Shown here: piece by piece, positions 16,637-25,440 of the stretch
Layout: each line of letters starts with the position of its first letter
Position numbering within the stretch: the stretch's first letter is position 1
Source of the DNA: Elusimicrobia bacterium GWD2_63_28
GTDB lineage: Bacteria; Elusimicrobiota; Elusimicrobia; Elusimicrobiales; UBA9959
Assembly: GCA_001799895.1 (NCBI GenBank)
Contig: MGUI01000014.1
Span: forward strand, 1-64,000
Length of the DNA: 64,000 nt
Direction: 5' to 3'
Position numbers and translations under genes: made by a program
The notes under the pieces: model-generated
The model's input: only the letters and a program-made list of their open reading frames with translations
Database searches by the model: none
What the model was told of the DNA's origin: nothing

Positions 16637-17482
16637 ATGCCGCTGATACACCTCTTCCGCAAATGCAACCAGCGCTGCGTCTTCTGCTCCTACCCCGAGG
16701 AGGGGGGGGCGGAAGAGGGGGTTTCGCTGAAGGACTGGCTGAAGGAGATAGCCGCCATGCCGCCCGGGCTGGTGCAGATCTCCGGCGGCGAGCCGCTGCT
16801 GGCCGGGGCGGGGGGGCTGTGCCTGCTGCTGGCCGCCGTAAAAAAGCTGGGCCGCCGGGCCGAGCTGCAGACCAATGCGCTGGCCGCCGCCGGCCTTCGG
16901 TCCGAAAACATCTCTAAAATCGTGAAAGCCCTCAATGCCGCCGACGGCTATTTCAACGTGAACTTCCCCGCGGACACGGCCGCGCTGGACTACAGGATAA
17001 CCAGGACCCGCGGGGCCTTCAAAAAACGCCTGGCGGGGGTCGGCCGCCTGATAAAGGCCGGCGCCCGCGTGCGGCTGACGCATATCATCAGCTCGCTCAA
17101 TTATAAACGCCTGCCGGAATTCGCCGCTTTCGCGGTGAAGAAGCTCAAAGGCGCGGCCTGGCTGCAGTTCAGCTATATCAAGGGCATCGGCCGCGCCGGC
17201 GATGGGGTCTTCCTGCCGCGGTACGCCGAGGTGCGGCCTTACCTGGAGCGGGCCCTCTTCATTTGCGAAAAGAACGGCCTGCACTGCGAGGTGGACCATA
17301 TCCCGCCCTGCTTCCTGGGCGGCTTCTACAGGCTGAACGTGGATATTGTTAAAATGAAAGAAGGCCGGCCCGGCCCGCACCTGGAAGAAAAAGAGAGGGT
17401 GCCCGCCTGCCGCGGCTGCCGCTACTTGGAGGTCTGCCCCGGCCCGCGCAAGGATTATATCGCCGTGCACAAGACTTTATGA
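16637..17482 (+). CDS. Small radical SAM enzyme
   Basis: A 281-residue protein with C10NQRC14VFC17, ISGGEPLLAG, LQTNALA and FNVNFPADTAALDYRITR. The C-terminus is CRGCRYLEVCPGPRKDY, a C-x2-C-x5-C-x-G motif. FNVNFP and CxLGGF also occur in the enzyme at 2638-3555, making it the closest relative here. The 4-nt overlap with the aminotransferase gene indicates coupled translation. Confidence 0.85.
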   Translation: MPLIHLFRKCNQRCVFCSYPEEGGAEEGVSLKDWLKEIAAMPPGLVQISGGEPLLAGAGGLCLLLAAVKKLGRRAELQTNALAAAGLRSENISKIVKALNAADGYFNVNFPADTAALDYRITRTRGAFKKRLAGVGRLIKAGARVRLTHIISSLNYKRLPEFAAFAVKKLKGAAWLQFSYIKGIGRAGDGVFLPRYAEVRPYLERALFICEKNGLHCEVDHIPPCFLGGFYRLNVDIVKMKEGRPGPHLEEKERVPACRGCRYLEVCPGPRKDYIAVHKTL

Positions 17483-18726
17483 AGAAGAACATCGCCGCGC
17501 TGAACTCCGAATTTCCCACGCTCAACGAGCGCTTCGGCGGGCGCCGGCTGGTCTACCTCGACAGCGCCTGCACCGTGCTGAAAATGCGCTGCGCGGCCGA
17601 CGCCCAGCGCCGCCACATGCTGCTGCTGGGCGGCTGCGGCGGCAAGCGTTCCCTGCACTCGCTGGCCTCCGCCATGGAAGAGGACTTTTATGGAGCGCGC
17701 TCGAAAGTGGCGTCCTTCATGGGGGCGGAGTCCCCGGAGGAGATCATTTTTACCTCGGGCGTGACCGACGCTGCCAATCTGCTGGCCAACGCCTTTCCCT
17801 TCACCCCGCTGCGCAACGAAGTGGTGTTTTCGCCGCTGGAGCATAACGCGGTCTTTTTGCCCTTCGAGCGGCTGGCCGCCGCGGGCAGGATAAAAATAAA
17901 AGTGGCGCCGCTGAAGGATTTCAAGGTCGACATGGGCGGGCTAGAGAAACTGGTCGGCGCGAAAACCGCGCTGGTCTGCGTGACGCACGCCCCCAATATT
18001 TTCGGCGGGACCTGCGACGCGGCGGCCGCGGCGCGGATCGCGCACGCCGCCGGGGCTTACCTCTTCTGCGACGACGCGCAGTACGCCCCTTCGCACGGGC
18101 GCTGCGGCGCGGCCGACGGGGCCGACGCCTGCGCCTTCTCTGGCCACAAACTGGGCGCGCCCTATTTCACCGGCGCCCTCTGCGTTAAAAAACCGCTGCT
18201 CGGGCGCCTGCGCCCGTGGCGGGTGGGCGGCGGCACCGTGGAGAGCGTGACGCGTTCCGCCCGGGGCTACGGCGCTAAATATCTCGGCGGCTACCAGGGC
18301 TTCGAAGCCGGGGTGCAGAACTATTCCGGAGCCGCCGGGCTCGCCGCCGCGCTGGCGCGGCTCGACAGGGCCGGTTTCGGCGCCATCCGGGAGCACGTTT
18401 CGTCGCTGACCGCCGGCGCGCTGAAGGCGCTGGACGGCGTAAAGGGCGTAAGGGTGCTCGGCGACAGGGCGGCTATCCCTGACGGCTCGCTCATTTCCAT
18501 CGCGCCGTCAAAGAAAGGTTTTTCAGTGCCGGACTTTAACCTGTTCCTGAACCAGGAAGTTAAGGGCCGCCTGGTGGCCGTGCGCACCGGCCGCCACTGC
18601 GCCGACCTGGCCTGCCTCAACTCAGGCTACAGCGAGACCATCCGGCTTTCCTTCTTCTCCTATAATACGCAGGCCGACACGGACTGCTTCGTCTCGGCCC
18701 TGGAAAAGTACCTGTCGCTCTTATGA
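17479..18726 (+). CDS. Class V aminotransferase / cysteine-desulfurase-like enzyme
   Basis: A 415-residue PLP enzyme of the SufS/CsdA type. It has a YLDSACTVL start (family: YLDNAATS), FTSGVTDAANLLA, LEHNAVFLPF, FCDDAQYAPSH (the PLP-pyridine Asp), and the Schiff-base Lys K224 in SGHKLGAPY. C374 in RTGRHCADLACL matches the SufS catalytic Cys (RAGHHCAQ). It could mobilise sulfur for the many Fe-S enzymes of the operon or for a sulfur insertion. A selenocysteine-lyase or C-S lyase activity is possible. Confidence 0.8.
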   Translation: MKKNIAALNSEFPTLNERFGGRRLVYLDSACTVLKMRCAADAQRRHMLLLGGCGGKRSLHSLASAMEEDFYGARSKVASFMGAESPEEIIFTSGVTDAANLLANAFPFTPLRNEVVFSPLEHNAVFLPFERLAAAGRIKIKVAPLKDFKVDMGGLEKLVGAKTALVCVTHAPNIFGGTCDAAAAARIAHAAGAYLFCDDAQYAPSHGRCGAADGADACAFSGHKLGAPYFTGALCVKKPLLGRLRPWRVGGGTVESVTRSARGYGAKYLGGYQGFEAGVQNYSGAAGLAAALARLDRAGFGAIREHVSSLTAGALKALDGVKGVRVLGDRAAIPDGSLISIAPSKKGFSVPDFNLFLNQEVKGRLVAVRTGRHCADLACLNSGYSETIRLSFFSYNTQADTDCFVSALEKYLSLL

Positions 18727-20153
18727 AAAAACCGGCCGCGCTGCTGATAAAAAGCCGCGCCCGCGGCTCCAAGGTGCCCAACGCTGTGCCGCCGCTCGGC
18801 ATACTTTACCTGGCCGCCAGCCTGCGCGCACGCCTGGGCGCGGAGGTGCGCCTCATCGACGCCTACTTTGAATCGGACGCGCCCGGGGCCGCCGCCCGCG
18901 CCGTCAGGGAACTGAAGCCGGACGTCGTAGGCATCAGCTGCCTGACCGCCGAGTCGCCGCTGGCGTACAAGATAGCCGCCGCGGTAAAGGCCGAGAGCCC
19001 CGGTACGGCCGTAGTCCTGGGCGGGCCCCATCCCTCTTCGGACCCGGGCGACGCGCTGACAACCCCCGCCGTGGACGCTGCCGTGCTAGGCGAGGGCGAA
19101 GAAACTTTCACCGAGCTGGTCTCCCTGATAAAAGCCGCCGGCCCGGAGTGGAAGAAGCCGGAAAACCTGCGCCGGGTGCCCGGGCTGGCCTTCAGGGGCG
19201 AAGGGGGGGTGGAGTTCTCAGCCCCCCGCCCGCCGATACAGGACCTGGATTCGCTGCCTTTTCCCGCCTGGGACCTGCTGGACTACCGCCGCTACTGGCA
19301 GGTTAACGGCATGTCCACTATGGGCAACAGGGCTTACCTGCCCATGACCACTTCGCGCGGCTGCCCGTACCATTGCGTGTTCTGCCACCGCATCTTCGGC
19401 AAGGCCTTCAGGGCCCGCTCGCCGGAGAGCGTGGCGGAAGAAGCCGCGCTGATAAAAAAACTCGGCGCCGGCCACGTGGAATTCTACGACGATATCGCCA
19501 ACCTCGACGCCGCCCGCTTCACCCGCATCCTGGAGCTGCTGGCGGCGCGGGGGCCGGACCTGGCGCTGAGCTTTCCGAACGGCCTGCGGGCCGACCTGCT
19601 CGACGAGCCGCAGATAGAACTGCTGCAGCGGGCTGGCGCGCGGGAGGTGTCGGTGGCCGTGGAGACGGCCTCGCCCCGCCTGCAGAAGATGCTCGACAAG
19701 AACCTTTCGCTCGAGAAAACCACGCGCGCCATAAACCTGCTGGCCGACAGGCGCATTTTCACAAGGGGCTTCTTCATGCTGGGCCTGCCGACGGAGACCG
19801 CCGGCGAAATGATGGAGACCATCCGCTACGCGCACCGGTCCCGGCTGCACATGGCCTTCTTCTTCACGCCCAACCCTTACCCCAATACGGAGCTGTACGA
19901 AATGTTCGCTAAAGCCGGGCGCCTGCCCGCCGGGGCCAGCGCCGCCGACTACGAATACCACGCGGCCCCGTTCAACGCCAGCGAGATGAGCGGCCTGGAA
20001 TACCGCCTGCTCTACAAGTGGGCCTTCCTGGGCTTCTTCCTGAATCCCTTGCGCATGTACCGCGCGGCGCGCGACGGTGGCTTCGGCTGGGACATGCCGC
20101 TGCGCGGCTGGCAGCTGCTGCGCAACTCCATCTCCTTCAGCCCCCGCCGCTGA
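18723..20153 (+). CDS. B12-binding-type radical SAM protein
   Basis: A 476-residue protein with an N-terminal Rossmann-like B12-binding domain (PPLGILYLAASLR, VVLGGPHPSS, VLGEGEETF), then a radical SAM core with RGCPYHCVFC about residue 215, and a helical C-terminus. The canonical DxHxxG cobalamin motif is not evident, as is common in this class. Members methylate unactivated carbons or cyclise substrates. It ends the operon and overlaps the aminotransferase gene by 4 nt. A rho-independent terminator follows. Confidence 0.85.
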   Translation: MKKPAALLIKSRARGSKVPNAVPPLGILYLAASLRARLGAEVRLIDAYFESDAPGAAARAVRELKPDVVGISCLTAESPLAYKIAAAVKAESPGTAVVLGGPHPSSDPGDALTTPAVDAAVLGEGEETFTELVSLIKAAGPEWKKPENLRRVPGLAFRGEGGVEFSAPRPPIQDLDSLPFPAWDLLDYRRYWQVNGMSTMGNRAYLPMTTSRGCPYHCVFCHRIFGKAFRARSPESVAEEAALIKKLGAGHVEFYDDIANLDAARFTRILELLAARGPDLALSFPNGLRADLLDEPQIELLQRAGAREVSVAVETASPRLQKMLDKNLSLEKTTRAINLLADRRIFTRGFFMLGLPTETAGEMMETIRYAHRSRLHMAFFFTPNPYPNTELYEMFAKAGRLPAGASAADYEYHAAPFNASEMSGLEYRLLYKWAFLGFFLNPLRMYRAARDGGFGWDMPLRGWQLLRNSISFSPRR

Positions 20154-20204
20154 ACCCCGCCCGCGCCGGGTGAACGCGAATTCCTGAACCGTGTAAAATA
20201 AAAA

Positions 20205-20228
20205 CCCCGGGACGGCCCGGGGTTTTTT
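20205..20228. terminator. Bidirectional rho-independent terminator
   Basis: CCCCGGG / CCCGGGG stem (20205-20211 and 20216-20222) with loop ACGG, followed by six T on the plus strand and preceded by an A-run. It therefore works for both the plus operon ending at 20153 and the minus ygeY-ygeW operon ending at 20245. Confidence 0.9.
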
Positions 20229-20244
20229 ACTGGGTCGGGCGCTT

Positions 20245-21429
20245 TTACTGCACGCGCTTCTGACCGGCCTTCAGCAGTTCGCCGAGGAGCTTCGCGGGCT
20301 GCTTCTTGGAGCAGGCGGCGATCATCGCGGCGATGACGAAAGGCTTGTAACCGGCTTCCTTGTAGGTGCCGATGCGGGCTTTCTCGAAGACGGACGCGCT
20401 CACCTCGCCGGCCTTGCAGCTGACGTCTGTGATGTCGGCGGGCAGGCAGTGCATGTACACGGCCTTGCCGCCCTTCGTGAGCGCCATCTTGGCCTCGTCG
20501 CATTCCCAGCTCTTGAACTTGGCGTTGTTCTCGAGGCACTCTTTCTCGAGGCCCTTGAGGCCGGCGTGGTCGTTGGCTTCCAGCAGCGCGGTGCGGCGCT
20601 CCATCACCTTGAACGGCGCCCAGCTCTTGGGGTAGACGATATCGGCGTTCTTGAAGGCGCTCTCCATGCTGTTGGAGACCTTGAACGAGCCGCCGGAGGC
20701 CGCGGCGTGCTTCTTGGCCACTTCGATGGTGTCCGGCAGCAGGTCGTAGCCCTCGGGGTAGGCGAGCTCCACTTCCATGCCGAAGCGGCTCATCAGGGTG
20801 ATGACGCCCTGCGGCACGGACAGCGGCTTGCCGTAGCTGGGGGAGTAGGCCCAGGTCATCGCGATCTTCTTGCCTTTGAGGTTCTCGAAGCTCCCGAAGT
20901 GGTTCTTGATGAACAGCAGGTCGGACATGCTCTGGGTGGGGTGGTCCAGGTCGCACTGCAGGTTCACCACCGGGGGGCGCTGGTTCAGCACGCCCTGTTT
21001 GAAGCCGTCGTCGAGGGCTTCGGCGACTTCCTTCATGTAGGTGTGGCCCTTGCCGATGAACATGTCGTCGCGGATGCCGATGGCCTCGGTGAGGAACGAG
21101 ATCATGTTGGCGGTCTCGCGCACGGTCTCGCCGTGGGCGATCTGGCTCTTGCCCTCGTCGAGGTCCTGCACCGCCAGGCCCAGCAGGTTGCAGGCGCTCG
21201 AGAACGAGAAGCGCGTGCGGGTGGAGTTGTCGCGGAAGTTGGACACGGCCAGGCCGGTCTTGAACATGGTCGCGTCTATGTTCTGCGCGTGCATCTCTTT
21301 GAGGATCTCGGCGATCTTGAGCACCGCGTGGATCTCGGCGTCGTTCTTCTGCCAGGTCAGCAGGAAGTCCTTGTGATAGAGGTCGGCGTTGAGCTGCTCC
21401 AGCTCGGCGATAGCGGTCTTAATGTCCAT
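20245..21429 (-). CDS. ygeW: YgeW-family knotted carbamoyltransferase
   Basis: A 394-residue protein nearly collinear with E. coli YgeW. Visible blocks are KDFLLTW, FRDNSTRTRFS (the carbamoyl-phosphate STRT-type motif), DEGKSQIAHGETV, NLQCDLDHPTQSM, MTWAYSPSYGKPLSVPQG, YPKSWAPFKVME and MHCLPADI. It transfers or phosphorolytically removes a carbamoyl group; the natural substrate of this family is unsettled. Start ATG 21429 is chosen because AGGAG lies 6 nt upstream; an earlier ATG at 21456 lacks this. It follows ygeY by 27 nt. Carbamate kinase is present at 61968 and could use the carbamoyl phosphate. Confidence 0.93.
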   Translation of the reverse strand: MDIKTAIAELEQLNADLYHKDFLLTWQKNDAEIHAVLKIAEILKEMHAQNIDATMFKTGLAVSNFRDNSTRTRFSFSSACNLLGLAVQDLDEGKSQIAHGETVRETANMISFLTEAIGIRDDMFIGKGHTYMKEVAEALDDGFKQGVLNQRPPVVNLQCDLDHPTQSMSDLLFIKNHFGSFENLKGKKIAMTWAYSPSYGKPLSVPQGVITLMSRFGMEVELAYPEGYDLLPDTIEVAKKHAAASGGSFKVSNSMESAFKNADIVYPKSWAPFKVMERRTALLEANDHAGLKGLEKECLENNAKFKSWECDEAKMALTKGGKAVYMHCLPADITDVSCKAGEVSASVFEKARIGTYKEAGYKPFVIAAMIAACSKKQPAKLLGELLKAGQKRVQ

Positions 21430-21456
21430 GGTTTTCTCCTGTGTAAGTGTAGTCAT

Positions 21457-22692
21457 TTAATTTTTCCTGTAGACCTGCGTGAACAGCGCGTAGAAGGCCG
21501 CGGCCTTCACGAGGTGTTCCACCGGCACCTGGTCGTTGACCGAGTGGGCGAACTTCTCGTTGGCGGGGCCGAAGCCGATGGTGGGGATGCCGAACATGCC
21601 CATCGTGGCGATGCCGTTGGTGGAGAAGGTCCACTTGTCCACGAGCGGCGCCTTGCCGAAGGCGTTCTCGAAGGTCTTCACGCCGGCCTTGCAGACGGGG
21701 TGATTCTCCTCGAGCACCCAGGTCGGGTAGTACTTCTCCGTCGGGTACTTCAGGCCGGTGTAGCTGGGCGTGTCGTAGCGCAGCACCTCCACCTTGAACT
21801 CGGAGGGCTTGAGGCCGGTGCGCTTCACGGCGTCGGTGACCTGCTTGACGGCCAGGGCCTTGGTCTCGCCCTTGGTCAGGCGGCGGTCCAGGTGGATGTA
21901 GCTCTGGTTGGGCACGGCGCAGAGCGACGGGGTCTTGCAGTCGATGTAGCTGATGGTGACCGTGCCTTTGCCGAGGAACTTGTCGCCCTTCAGGCGGGTG
22001 TTGAGCTTCTCTATCTCGTTGGCCACCTTGGCCATCATGTACACGGCGTTCTTGCCGCGCTCGGGGGCGGAGCCGTGGCAGGACACGCCGTAGGTGGTAA
22101 CGGCGATCTCCATGCGGCCGCGGTGGCCGCGGTAGATGTTGAGGTTGGTGGGCTCGGTGATGATGACGCAGTCCGGGCGCAGCTTGTCTTCTTTGTAGAT
22201 GTACTGCCAGCACAGGCCGTCGCAGTCCTCTTCCTGGACGCTGCCCACGACGTAGAGCGTGAAGTCCTTATCGAGCCCCAGGTCCTTGAGGATCTTGCCC
22301 GCGTAGACCATGCTCACCATGCCGCCTTCCTGGTCGGAGGCGCCGCGGCCGTAGATGATCCCTTTGTCCAGCTTGCCCTTGTACGGGTTCCATTTCCATT
22401 CTTTCAGGCTGCCGATGCCCACGGTGTCGATGTGTGCGTCCATGGCTATCACGGTCTTGCCGCTGCCGATGCGCCCGATGATATTGCCCATCGGGTCGAT
22501 GGTGATCTTGTCGAAGCCGGTCTTCTGCATTTCTTTCTTGATGCGAAGGACCACTTCCTTCTCCTGGCAGCTCTCGCTGGGGATGGCGATCATGTCCCTC
22601 ATGAACTTGATCATGTCCTTTTCGTACTTCTTGGCCCCGGCGTTGATCTTGCGGGAAAGTTCTTTGATGTCGACAGCAGCGGTTTTTGCCAT
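21457..22692 (-). CDS. ygeY: YgeY-family M20-like metallohydrolase
   Basis: A 411-residue M20/ArgE-type zinc hydrolase. It has AMDAHIDTVG (first metal ligands), GRGASDQEGGMV, SVQEEDCDGL (catalytic EE) and ITEPTNLNIYRGHRGRMEI. The close match is to YgeY, assigned to a putative selenium-metabolism hydrolase family. An AGAGGT ribosome site precedes the ATG. With ygeW it forms a two-gene operon like the ygeW-ygeX-ygeY locus of enterobacteria, here without ygeX. The pair probably degrades a carbamoylated amino-acid or purine-derived amide. Confidence 0.88.
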   Translation of the reverse strand: MAKTAAVDIKELSRKINAGAKKYEKDMIKFMRDMIAIPSESCQEKEVVLRIKKEMQKTGFDKITIDPMGNIIGRIGSGKTVIAMDAHIDTVGIGSLKEWKWNPYKGKLDKGIIYGRGASDQEGGMVSMVYAGKILKDLGLDKDFTLYVVGSVQEEDCDGLCWQYIYKEDKLRPDCVIITEPTNLNIYRGHRGRMEIAVTTYGVSCHGSAPERGKNAVYMMAKVANEIEKLNTRLKGDKFLGKGTVTISYIDCKTPSLCAVPNQSYIHLDRRLTKGETKALAVKQVTDAVKRTGLKPSEFKVEVLRYDTPSYTGLKYPTEKYYPTWVLEENHPVCKAGVKTFENAFGKAPLVDKWTFSTNGIATMGMFGIPTIGFGPANEKFAHSVNDQVPVEHLVKAAAFYALFTQVYRKN

Positions 22693-22843
22693 TTGGGTTT
22701 TACCTCTTTTAAAGTATGCGCGGGCGGCCGCGGGCAGCGCCTCCCGGCGGATCGGCCGTCTGAAGGTCCATTAATTAAATGTCTTTCGCTATTATATTGT
22801 CAAGGAGGTGCGGTCCCGGAAAACAGGCGCCGCGGATTTTAGA

Positions 22844-22849
22844 TATAAT
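22844..22849 (+). promoter_or_regulatory. TATAAT -10 element 9 nt before the second hxsB
   Basis: A perfect TATAAT at 22844-22849 is followed by nine bases and ATG 22859. No Shine-Dalgarno lies in the gap. The AAGGAGGTG at 22802-22810 is too far upstream to serve ATG 22859. This fits a leaderless or near-leaderless transcript. The 166-bp divergent region 22693-22858 otherwise shows AT-rich sequence only. Confidence 0.55.
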
Positions 22850-22858
22850 CGAATAGCT

Positions 22859-24259
22859 ATGAAGAAGCCGCAAAGCAAACCTTCCTACTTCAATTTTCGC
22901 CGCCTGCCGCATGGCGTGCTCGTGGCCGGCGACCTGGGCGGCTGGGCGCTGCTCACGCCGGCGGAATTCAAACTCTTCTCATCGGGGAAACTGACGAAGG
23001 GCCCCGGGCTGGCAAAGCTGGAGCGCGCCGGGCTGATCAGCTCCCGCCTTGATTTCGACGCGCTCTGCGCAGACTGGCGCGATTCCAACGACTACCTGGA
23101 GCGCGGGCCCGGCCTGCACATTTTAGTGCTGACCCAGAACTGCAACCACGGCTGCGTCTACTGCCAGGCCGGCTCGGGCCGGGGCGCAAGCATGAGTCCC
23201 GCCGCGGCCCGCCGCGCGGTGGATTTCGCCTTCTCCGCCCCGGTGGAGGGGCTGACCCTGGAGTTTCAGGGCGGCGAGCCGCTGCTGAACTGGCCGGCGC
23301 TGAAAGCGGCCGCCCTCTACGCGCGGAGCAAGGCGGCGAAGACGGGCAAAGAGCTCGCGCTCGCGCTGGTCTCTAATTTCAGCACCATGACGGAGGAAAA
23401 GGCGGAGTTCCTGATCAGCAACGACATTTCCGTCTGCACCTCGCTCGACGGGCCGGCGGACCTCCATAACGCCAACCGCCCCTTCTCCGGCGGGGATTCC
23501 CACGCCCGCGCGGTCAAGTGGATAAAATACTTCCAGCGCCGTCGCGGCGGCCTGCCGCCCGGCGGGCCCAGCGCCCTGCTGACCGTCACCCGGGCTTCGC
23601 TCGGCCGCGCCCCGGAGATAGTGGACGAATACGCCCGCCTCAAGCTGCCTTACGTGTTCCTGCGGCCGCTCACGCCCATGGGCCAGGCCCCGAAGCGCTG
23701 GGGGGAGATAGGCTACGGGCCGGAGGAGTTCCTGGAATTCTACCGGGCCGGCCTGAACCGCGTGCTGGCCCTCAACAGGCGCGGCGTGAAGATAAAAGAG
23801 AAAACGGCTTTCCTGCTGGTCAAGAAGATCCTGGGTTCCCAGGACAACAAGTACGTGGACCTGCGCTGTCCCTGCGGCGCGGGGCTGGGCCAGCTGGCCT
23901 ACGACTGCGACGGCGGGATCTATACCTGCGACGAAGGGCGGATGCTGGCCAGGGACGGGGACAACTCTTTCCGCCTGGGCGGCGTGAGGGACGGCTACGC
24001 CCGGATCATCAATTCCTTCCCGGTTAAGGCCTGCGCCCTTTCCTCCAGCCTGGACCTGCAGCCGGCCTGCGCCCGCTGCGCCTACAAGGCCTGGTGCGGC
24101 GCGTGCCCCGCCTACAACAGCGCGGCGCAGGGCGGTTTCTGGGGTTCCATGCCCTCTAACGCCCGCTGCCGCATCCTTACCGGGGTTTTCGACCATATCT
24201 TCGCGCTCCTCGCGGGAAAAGACAACTTAAATATATTTAATCAGTGGCTTGAAAATTAG
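22859..24259 (+). CDS. hxsB: HxsB-type radical SAM maturase, second copy
   Basis: A 466-residue paralogue of the 6111 protein. It has the same N-terminal recognition region (YFNFRRLPHGVLVAGDLG), C95NHGC99VYC102, FQGGEPLLNW, VCTSLDGPADLHNANR, the CPCGAGLGQLAYDCDG block and the C-terminal CARCAYKAWCGACP. I chose ATG 22859, where homology begins; an in-frame GTG at 22808 would add 17 unrelated residues. It heads a locus with the Cys-rich exported protein and the His-Xaa-Ser precursor. No HxsC or HxsD homologue lies beside it, so it may share those from the first locus. Confidence 0.85.
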   Translation: MKKPQSKPSYFNFRRLPHGVLVAGDLGGWALLTPAEFKLFSSGKLTKGPGLAKLERAGLISSRLDFDALCADWRDSNDYLERGPGLHILVLTQNCNHGCVYCQAGSGRGASMSPAAARRAVDFAFSAPVEGLTLEFQGGEPLLNWPALKAAALYARSKAAKTGKELALALVSNFSTMTEEKAEFLISNDISVCTSLDGPADLHNANRPFSGGDSHARAVKWIKYFQRRRGGLPPGGPSALLTVTRASLGRAPEIVDEYARLKLPYVFLRPLTPMGQAPKRWGEIGYGPEEFLEFYRAGLNRVLALNRRGVKIKEKTAFLLVKKILGSQDNKYVDLRCPCGAGLGQLAYDCDGGIYTCDEGRMLARDGDNSFRLGGVRDGYARIINSFPVKACALSSSLDLQPACARCAYKAWCGACPAYNSAAQGGFWGSMPSNARCRILTGVFDHIFALLAGKDNLNIFNQWLEN

Positions 24260-24332
24260 TGATTTATGTGGTAAAACATAGGGATAGGCCTGCCGGCCCT
24301 GCCGGGAGGCTGCGGGGTATTTTTGACCAAAT

Positions 24333-25430
24333 ATGAAAAAGATAATTATCGCCGTTATCGTGGTGCTGGCCGGCGCGCTGATCGGCCTTAAATATTTCGC
24401 CTCCAGGGAACAGTCCCCCGCCGCCCGCCCCTCCGGGCAGGCGCAGCAGACCGCCGCCGAGGGCGTGGCCCTGCCTGCCGCGGCTACGGACAACCCCGTT
24501 ATCCCCCAGGAGTCCACCTATATCCCTACGCAGGCCTCCGGCAGCTACGAACTGCTGACCATGCCCCCGGCCATCATGGGGCTGAAGGGTTCCTGCGAGG
24601 GCGGTTCGCCCAAGGAGATAATGGAGAGCCATGGCAAGGTCTGGGGCTATTTTACCGGCCGCCGCGCCTCTTTCGACGCCAAGAAGACGCAGGAGATGTA
24701 CGATTTCATGGGCAGCTATTACTCCTGTCTGGCCGCCGCGCGGCAGGATATCACGATCTGCAACGATCTCCCCGGCGAGGCCGAGAAGGACGGCGTCAAG
24801 GTGGACGTAAGCATGAGCCCGCTCGGCAGCTGCCGGACCAAGGCCGGCCTTTTCCTCTTCAGGGCTTATATAGCCGGCAGGGCCAAGGATACCCAGAACT
24901 GCATGGGGTACCTGAGCGACTGGAACGCCACCAACCTGGCCAGGATCTCCCCGCCGGATTTCTGCGCCGCCGCGGCCAAGGGCCCGGAAGCCATCATGGC
25001 CTACACCAAAGAGAAGCTGCCTGATATGTATTCCATGGCCGAAAACCTGTTGGCTTTTTCCAGGAAGGCCTGCGGCGCCGACCCCGTCTGCCTCAATAAC
25101 AATACCCTCTGGGAGGGCATAAAGAGCGGCAACCCGGAAAAGTGCCCCGCCTCCTTCGTGCCGCTCTGCTCCGCGCTGGTCCAGAAGAGCCAGGTGCCCT
25201 GCGCCGAGATCGTTTTCGAGATGTCCAGGAAATACTGCGTCTATTACAAGGAACTCGTGAAGGGCGGCGGCGGCTTCGCCGGGTATACCGCCGACGAGGC
25301 CAAGGAACAGCTGCGCGAGATGATGCAGAAGAAGGCCGAGGAAGACCGGCAGCGCAAGGAACAGGAATCCACTACCAAGCAGGTCAACGAGCGCGTGCGT
25401 AAACTTGTGGGCAAGCAGAGCGGGAACTAA
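24333..25430 (+). CDS. Cys-rich exported protein, hxsB-linked family, copy 2
   Basis: A 365-residue protein with an N-terminal signal anchor (KKIIIAVIVVLAGALIGLKYF), a Pro/Ala/Gln-rich linker, a domain with about 12 Cys (residues ~85-320) and a charged helical tail ending VRKLVGKQ. It is a clear paralogue of the 7866 protein: SCEGGSPKEI, ESHGKVWGY, DFCAAAAKG, KCPAS...LC and FAGYTADEAKE all align. It lies 73 nt after hxsB and 10 nt before the hxsA-like gene. A TATTTT 9 nt before the ATG may be a weak promoter. Function unknown; probably extracytoplasmic. Confidence 0.7.
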   Translation: MKKIIIAVIVVLAGALIGLKYFASREQSPAARPSGQAQQTAAEGVALPAAATDNPVIPQESTYIPTQASGSYELLTMPPAIMGLKGSCEGGSPKEIMESHGKVWGYFTGRRASFDAKKTQEMYDFMGSYYSCLAAARQDITICNDLPGEAEKDGVKVDVSMSPLGSCRTKAGLFLFRAYIAGRAKDTQNCMGYLSDWNATNLARISPPDFCAAAAKGPEAIMAYTKEKLPDMYSMAENLLAFSRKACGADPVCLNNNTLWEGIKSGNPEKCPASFVPLCSALVQKSQVPCAEIVFEMSRKYCVYYKELVKGGGGFAGYTADEAKEQLREMMQKKAEEDRQRKEQESTTKQVNERVRKLVGKQSGN

Positions 25431-25440
25431 AGGCGGCTAT

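Noticed and set aside
20449-22842. A 797-codon open frame on the plus strand opposite ygeW and ygeY
   Set aside because: The minus strand encodes two highly conserved enzymes with ribosome sites. The plus frame is low-complexity (H, V, L, G, A rich), as expected from GC-rich antisense.
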